Notes under the pieces: generated by a model
What the model was told of the DNA's origin: nothing
What the model saw: the letters and a program-made list of their open reading frames with translations, nothing else
Database searches by the model: none
In this document: one piece after another, positions 58,214 to 64,000 of the stretch
Layout of the letters: every line of letters starts with the position of its first letter
How positions within the stretch are numbered: the stretch's first letter is position 1
Position numbers and translations under genes: made by a program
Source of the DNA: Quercus robur
Lineage: Eukaryota; Streptophyta; Magnoliopsida; Fagales; Fagaceae
Direction of reading: 5' to 3'
Assembly (NCBI RefSeq): GCF_932294415.1
Contig: NC_065542.1
Location: 51,387,406 to 51,451,405 of the forward strand
Length of the DNA: 64,000 nucleotides

Positions 58214-58961
58214 TAGGGGTGTCCATTAGAACCCGGAAACCGACCCACCCGCCAAAACCTCCCGGGCCGACCAGAAAACCGACCGACCCGACGCCGGTGA
58301 CGGTTGGAGACGAGTTTCCGCCACCAAAAACCGATTTAGGCGGTTCGGATGGCGGGTTTTCTTCCTCAAAACCCGATATACCCGATCCGACCGACGAAAG
58401 CGAAGACAGAACGCCGGTTTTACCCAGATCCGTTCAGATTCGTCGATATTCCGGTGAGAAGTTTGGTAGTTTTTAGTTAGATTCGGTGAAGATCTTGGTT
58501 TTCTCTTTTGATCCGGTGAAGACCTTGGTTTTCTTTCTTAGATCCGGCGGGGAGATGAAGATTTTGCTCGATTTTTACTTAGATCCGGCTAGATGTGGTG
58601 CTTTTGCTTCGATTTTGCTTAGATCTAGGATTGATTTTTGCTTCAATTCTTGCTTGATGTGGTGCTTTTGCTCAAATCTGGGCTTGATATAGTGCTTTTT
58701 GCTTCAATTTTTGCTTAGATCTTGTGATTTTCTCTAAAATCTGGGCTTATGTGGTGGTTTTGAGCTTCAATCCAGCGAAGATTCCGTGGTTTACCTTAGT
58801 ACCGAGGCCGACTGACCCAACCGTTGTTCACCGGAGACCGATCTGACTCGACCCGAGGTCGTCGACGGTCGGGGCGGGTCGTTCAATCGGCCACCCGATG
58901 TAAGCGGGTCGGTTGCGGGTTGGGCATAAACCCAACCCGGACCGACCCGTGGACACCCCTA
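58214..58961. mobile_element. non-autonomous hAT element, 748 bp, nested
   Basis: A perfect TSD GTTATAAT is at 58206-58213 and 58962-58969. Ends are TAGGGGTGTCC, with the exact reverse complement GGACACCCCTA on the right. Subterminal CCGACCC/GGGTCGG words match those of the autonomous element at 17763. The interior is GC-rich with repeated TTGCTTAGATC..G and GTGGTGCTTTTGCT phrases. Confidence 0.93.
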
Positions 58962-59068
58962 GTTATAATAAATATAAAAGTTTACCATAAAAAATCTCCT
59001 CAATTCAGAAATAATTATTCCTGATTTTAGACTTTAGTATCAATTAAAAGGGGAAAAAAAACAATATA

Positions 59069-59112
<44 letters not shown>

Positions 59113-59407
59113 TAAAAGTTACCATTGTATACTAAGAAAACAAATAATACTAATAAGTTATCATTCTGCTATAATAAAAATTCAAAAATTACAAAACTTA
59201 AAAAATAAAATAAAATAAAATAAAATTTTCTATACCGGCCGATACGCTTGGTACCAGCCAGTATTGCCCGAAATTGGCCAATATAACCGGTACATAGCCA
59301 ATACAACCGGTATTTAAATCGGTACGAAATGTTGATGTTTTGATACCGGTATACATACCGGTACGGTACATACCAGCAGGTACGGTATTGACTACCTTGA
59401 GTATTCT

Positions 59408-61557
59408 TCCTAGAATCATGTCCAGATTACAAATATGTTTGGGGTGTGCGTAGCATTCTTCTTCCTAGAATAATCATGTCTAGATTACAAATATACGAGG
59501 GTATTCAATGTGTTTACCTTTTCATTTCAGTTTATTGATGGCTTGAATAAGATGCATATTAGTAGGGTGACTCTATGCATTTTGGGTGGGCCTATGGCAA
59601 AGATTGAAAGAAAAAAAAATTGAGCTCTTTTTTTAATTTATTTTTTAGTTTTTTTTTTTTTTTTTTGGTTGAGATTTTTACGTTTTGTTGATTTGTTCTG
59701 TTTTGTTGAGAGAGTATAAGAGATTTTAGCTTCTAGGTCACAAACTCCATTCCCGATTTCTTTTTTGTCTTAGACATTTTTTCCCCTTATTTTTTGGCTA
59801 TATTTTGGATATAATTTTTTTTTCTCTTAGACATTTTTTTCCTTATTTTTTGGCTATAATTCGGGTTTAGTTTATTAGCCCTTTCCAAATTTTATTTTTC
59901 CTTATTTATTGGCTATAATTTAGGGTTTAATTTATTCATTTTACATAACATTTTTTTTTTTTTGAAAAAAATTGGGAATCAAAGAACTTACCTAATTGGA
60001 TACAATTTGGAGGCAGTCTCCAAATTTGCCTAAGGCAAGAGGCAAGAGCCACATATTAGGTGTCTCACATGAAATCATACCTATTTGAACCTATCACTGA
60101 AGTTATTTTTTTGCCCATCAATAACAACCCGTAACAACTTACCATTTAAAATTTGTTGTGAAAATATTATATAAATTTCTTATATAAATTTTAGAAAAAA
60201 TGACCTTAAATGTAATTTTATATAAATATTTTTTTAGAAACATTTTATATAAATAATTAATACTGAAAAATAAATGCATTTATCCTATTAAAGTGAGCTA
60301 GGAAGCTAAATTGTTAAGATTAATATAACTATAAATATGAAAATATGACTTTTAGCAAATTCAGATATAATTAATTATTTTGACTAATTTAAATGCACAA
60401 TTGGTTTTAATATTCTTGATTGCATGTGCCATTTAATTGGCCTTTCCTTTTTGTTGTTTTATTTGACCACCCGAAATTTATCGCATAGGACCATACTGAA
60501 CAAAATTAGTTTGTACCCAAATTCCTCAAGTCTAACAAAACGTTGATATGAAAAAAAGAAGGGTATTGTTAATATTATACAAGTTGTTCCTATTGGGTTC
60601 TGCCCTTCTGTGCTAAAATGTCTGCCTAAGATTTTGTTTCACGGTATGCATGCATGACATGAAACCACCCTTCATGGCCTGCACATTAATTCTCTGCAAT
60701 CCAAAACAAGAGTAGCCAAAGCAACAAGATAGTGAGTGACAAGAGAAGGTTTGTAAAGAAACAATAAACCTAGAGTCTGATTCTTAAGTTGAGAGAAATG
60801 CCCCTCAATTATCTACCATTCTTAGATTTTCTAGTACACTACCATTGGTAATTAGTTTAAGAAAGGCCGAGTCAATAGGAAGCCATAGCGATACAATGTT
60901 TCCTGTACTCGGTGGAGGTGATCATGAAGGAAAATGATCATTTTCATTTCAAGTTGTGTCTATTTCATCTATTTTATAGTTTAGATTAAATTTTACAAAT
61001 TTAAAAATGTACATACCGTGATGGTTTATGAGACAATCTTAATTTCATAAGTAAACACAAGTGAAGACAAAGATGAGGGGAAAGGATAAGGAATACGGAT
61101 GCCCAAATAATTTAGGCCCAATGACAGTCCTGAAGACCCATGTTAATTAATTGGTAAGTTCAATGCAAAACTAAAATAACATTTCACCAAAAAAATAAAA
61201 ATAAAATGGCTTTACTGATTATTCTGACTGGGCCCAAACATTGGATTTATTCAACACAGAAAAATAATGGGCTATATACAAAAGTGGGGCTGATTCCTTA
61301 ACCTTTGGACCAAGATTGTGATTACGTTGACCCAGCTTGTCCCAACCCAATTGGCATGGACGGTGCAATCTTTATTCTAACATCCTCTTCCAACTTACAA
61401 TCTAGGCCATGTCTTTATTTTTTGGGCTGGGTAGGCCATGTCTTTCATGTTCATACAAAATACGTATTTGCTTCAAAAATAAATTATTTCTTTATTATTT
61501 TTATTATGTTACTACTATTATTATTAAGTCTTGTTGTTTCTAGATCTAAGATCTAAG
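59408..61557. other. intergenic DNA, no gene seen
   Basis: A block (TAGACATTTTTTCCC.TTATTTTTTGGCTATA) is repeated near 59771, 59828 and, more loosely, 59890. The frame at 61305 is short and unrecognised. Confidence 0.5.
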
Positions 61558-62117
61558 GGTGCGTTTGTTTTGGGTGAAAATTGTTTCAGGAAATCATTTT
61601 CCCCCTAACCCGCGTGTTTGGCAGCTACGGAAAATTCTATTTTCCGGAAAATCATTTCCTGTTGACCAAAATTTACTCCTTTGACCCGGAAATGATTTTA
61701 CACTTTCATTTCAGTTTAAATCATTTTCGGGTCACGCACAAAAGAGAGAGAGAGTGAGAGAAAGAAAGAGAGCTCAGCCAAGCACTCCCTCCGATCCAGC
61801 CACTCAACACCGATCCACCTCATGTCGGTCACGTCGAGCTTAGCCAGACGATCACCAATCCCTCACGGTAGTCCGATCACCGAGCCAAACAACGCAGACC
61901 CACGATGAGTGAGAGCTCAAACTCACACCGATCCAGACCAACGCACTCGATCCAGCTCAGCTAGTCGATCACCGATCCAGCCAGTCCGATCACCGAGCCA
62001 AACACAGACTCACGGTGAGTTTTCCGAAACCGGTTGACCGTTTTACACCTCCGATCCACACACTCACCTCACCGGTCCAACCCATCCTCCCGACCCACCT
62101 CCCGATCCGATCTCTGC

Positions 62118-62161
<44 letters not shown>

Positions 62162-62574
62162 AATATTTATATATTTATTTAGATATATATAAAATTATTT
62201 ACTTTTTTTATTTATTAATTTTTTTAATTATCCATTTTTTATTAAACTGTGTATTTATGGGTTATGCATATGAAATTTTGGAGCTTGACTGGTTTTTGCA
62301 GGTTATTCAGGATTGGTTTTTGGTTTGATTTTTTTTTTAGAATTTTGGAGCTTGACTGGTTATTCATGATTGGTTTTTGCTGTGATTTTTTTTAGAATTT
62401 GGCTAGTTGGGTTATGTGTACAACTTTTGCTGTGATTTTTTTTTTTTAAATTTGGCTAGTTGGGTTATGTGTAGAAATTTTGGAGCTTGATCCATGCTTG
62501 GTGTTATTATGTTCTTGCAGTAGAATATGTGTGTGTGTTTAAACCTTAATTGAAGGTGCTTTGGATATATAGGT

Positions 62575-62746
62575 GATTGTAAATAGAATGCAATGTGATG
62601 GTATTGTGATATATCAATGTGCAGTTATCAATGTGATGGTATTGTGATAGTGTAAATATTGATTGTAAATAGAATGCAATGTGATGGTATTGTGATATAT
62701 CAATGTGCAGTTATCAATGTGATGGTATTGTGATAGTGTAAATAGA
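62575..62746. repeat. 86-bp tandem duplication in Harbinger leader
   Basis: Units 62575-62660 and 62661-62746 both start with GATTGTAAATAGAATGCAAT and are almost identical. GTGATGGTATTGTGATA occurs twice within each unit. Confidence 0.92.
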
Positions 62747-62879
62747 ATGTAATGTGATTTGGTACTCGTTATCAATGTGGTTTGGATGTTTTCTGTTTGT
62801 GGCTGTTTTTATTTACTGTGTAATCAATAGCATGCTTGTTTACATACCTCTTAGACCACAGTGTTTGTGATTTGGTTAG

Positions 62880-64000
62880 ATGAAGAAAAAAACCAAAGCC
62901 ACAATTCTTGCCTCAGATGCATCTGTCCTCCTTGTGGGGGTTGCTTTGTTAAGGAAATTGCGACGTAGACGTAGACGTAGACAACTGCCTAGGGCGCCTT
63001 ATGTTAACCATGCCGCCGAGAGAAAGGAATACATAAATAGTGTTCTGCATGGAACTGAGAGACATTGTGTGAATCAACTTAGGATGAAGCCTATATCTTT
63101 CCACCATTTATGTCACATCCTCACTGAGGGGAAGCACGTACGCCCGACTATTCACATGTCTGTTACGGAGCAAGTGTTCATTTTCTTACACATTATTGGT
63201 CATAATGTGAGGTTTCATGTAATGGGTAGTCGGATCTATAGATCAACTGAGACTGTTCATAGATACTTCAAGGTCGTCCTTAGGGGGGTCCTGAAATTAT
63301 ATAGAGCTCTAATAAGACTGCGCAGCGAAGATACACCCCCAGAGATAAGGAATAGCAGAAGGTTTTACCCATATTTTAAGGTAAATATTGTGACTTGTGT
63401 ATTTTTGTAAATTGTGAAGATTTATGTAATTTTAAACCATTATGTCTGTCGAAAATTAGGATTGTGTTGGAGCAATAGATGGTACACATGTTCGTGCATC
63501 TGTGCCACCTAAAATACAAGGAAGATTTCGTGGTCGCAAAGATGGAACCACGCAAAATGTGTTAGCTGCCATTAGTTTTAACTTAAAGTTCACTTATGTA
63601 TTGGCTGGATGGGAAGGCAGTGCACATGATTCACGTGTGTTAAATGATGCATTTGCTAGGCCAGGGGGATTTTCAATTCCCGATGGTATTATACGATTAC
63701 TTCACCTTTTTGGTTTATTAGTTTAATAAATATTGTGCGTTTTCCTAAGCATAGTAGTGATTTGGTTTTATTTTTTAATATATGTAGGTAAATATTATCT
63801 TGGTGATGCTGGGTATGGTAATAAAAATGGAATATTGTCACCTTATCGGAGTGTGCGATATCACTTGAAAGAGTTTAGTGATCGTCCTCCTGAGAATGCG
63901 TAAGAATTGTTCAACCTCCGACACTTTTCATTGAGAACTACCATTGAGCGAGGGTTTGGAGTGTTGAAGAAACGTTTTCGAGTGTTGGATGCAGAACCAT
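62880..64000 (+). pseudogene. HARBI1-like DDE transposase, partial, one nonsense codon
   Basis: Exons 62880-63380, 63460-63685 and 63788 onward join in frame through GT-AG introns. A basic N-terminus (LRKLRRRRRRRQ) is followed by a helix-turn-helix-like region (MSVTEQVFIFLHIIGHNVR). The DDE_4 nuclease follows, with its first Asp in GAIDGTHV, its second in GWEGSAHDSRVLNDA, and the Glu region TTIERGFGVLKKRF. The conserved strand YYLGDAGYG is present. A TAA at 63901-63903 stands where family members have Lys or Arg in ENAKELFNLRH. It would cut the protein just before the catalytic Glu. Otherwise the gene is clean, so inactivation may be recent or limited to this allele. The 3' end lies beyond the window. 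Confidence 0.9.

Larger units (their letters stand above)
58026..59399. mobile_element. non-autonomous hAT element (CAAGG..GT family) with nested insertion
   Basis: TSD AGTATTCT is at 58018-58025 and 59400-59407. Ends are CAAGGGAGTTAATACC and, reverse-complemented, CAAGGTAGTCAATACCGTAC. The left 120 bases closely match those of 51830-52684, including GGCTGTACCGGTTT.GCCAGC. It contains a GT repeat (about 58170-58203), a second hAT derivative and a long A run (about 59072-59109). Confidence 0.9.
61558..64000 (+). mobile_element. PIF/Harbinger transposon, left part, runs off the window
   Basis: GGGTGCGTTTGTTTTGGGTG follows TAA at 61555-61557, a typical Harbinger terminus with its 3-bp target site. 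A leader with CCGATCCA/ACCGATCC-rich sequence, an AT repeat (62118-62153) and an 86-bp tandem duplication precede a DDE transposase. The first 1.3 kb shows no Myb-like partner ORF, which may lie beyond the window. The right end is not in view. Confidence 0.82.

Noticed and set aside
58219..58476. Pro/Thr-rich 85-codon ORF
   Set aside because: It lies wholly inside a hAT derivative and is produced by its CCGACCC-type subterminal words.

Overview
The window is nuclear DNA of a woody-type eudicot: AT-rich, with very few genes and a dense, nested layer of transposable elements. The gene families (a menthone-reductase-like short-chain dehydrogenase, a DUF506 protein, an RGG/HABP4 RNA-binding protein and a receptor-like LRR protein) and the mobile-element types are plant families. 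A tree of the Fagales would fit, but that is inference, because no species marker can be read here.

Only two genes look intact. One is a single-exon DUF506 gene (41593-42510, minus strand). The other is a six-exon RGG/HABP4 mRNA-binding protein gene (45331-48868, minus strand) whose exons join in frame to 578 codons. All other host genes are broken. They are two tandem copies of a short-chain dehydrogenase (SDR; 2489-3243 and 11133-25086, plus strand), a truncated DUF506 copy (38693-38845) and an LRR receptor-like protein pseudogene (54994-57706).

1-11 kb holds a short hAT derivative with an 8-bp target site duplication (TSD), the 3' half of SDR copy 1, and an old hAT remnant that still shows a transposase motif. 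11-25 kb is SDR copy 2, stretched to 14 kb by insertions. Intron 1 holds a decayed hAT tail, a Tourist-like MITE and a complete 4.4-kb LTR retrotransposon that is non-autonomous and carries an 18-copy 81-bp minisatellite. Intron 2 holds a complete 5.8-kb hAT element with a nearly intact transposase gene. Exact TSDs bracket both large insertions. 25-33 kb holds two diverged LTR-like repeats, two RNase H tails of LINEs and a terminal-repeat element with a GA microsatellite.

33.9-42.6 kb is a local duplication of the DUF506 3' flank. The copy farther from the gene was later hit by three elements missing from its partner: a 3.06-kb Helitron (with an exon resembling the YL1/SWC2 C-terminal domain and a large 3' palindrome), a tRNA-derived SINE with a 15-bp TSD, and a Tourist MITE with a TAA TSD. 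50-54 kb holds a MITE, a second SINE split by an hAT derivative, and a PIF/Harbinger-type element with 19-bp terminal repeats. 58-59.4 kb is a related hAT derivative that itself contains another hAT derivative. The window ends inside a PIF/Harbinger element (from 61558) whose DDE transposase is interrupted by one nonsense codon.

The strongest story is the insertion history. Exact TSDs, terminal repeats and an empty paralogous site allow the relative order of many insertions to be read directly. I found no CRISPR array, rRNA gene or functional tRNA gene. I saw no clearly new biochemical system. The least ordinary items are the retroelement minisatellite ORF with its shared LTR palindrome, and the Helitron with the captured exon and inverted-repeat 3' end.
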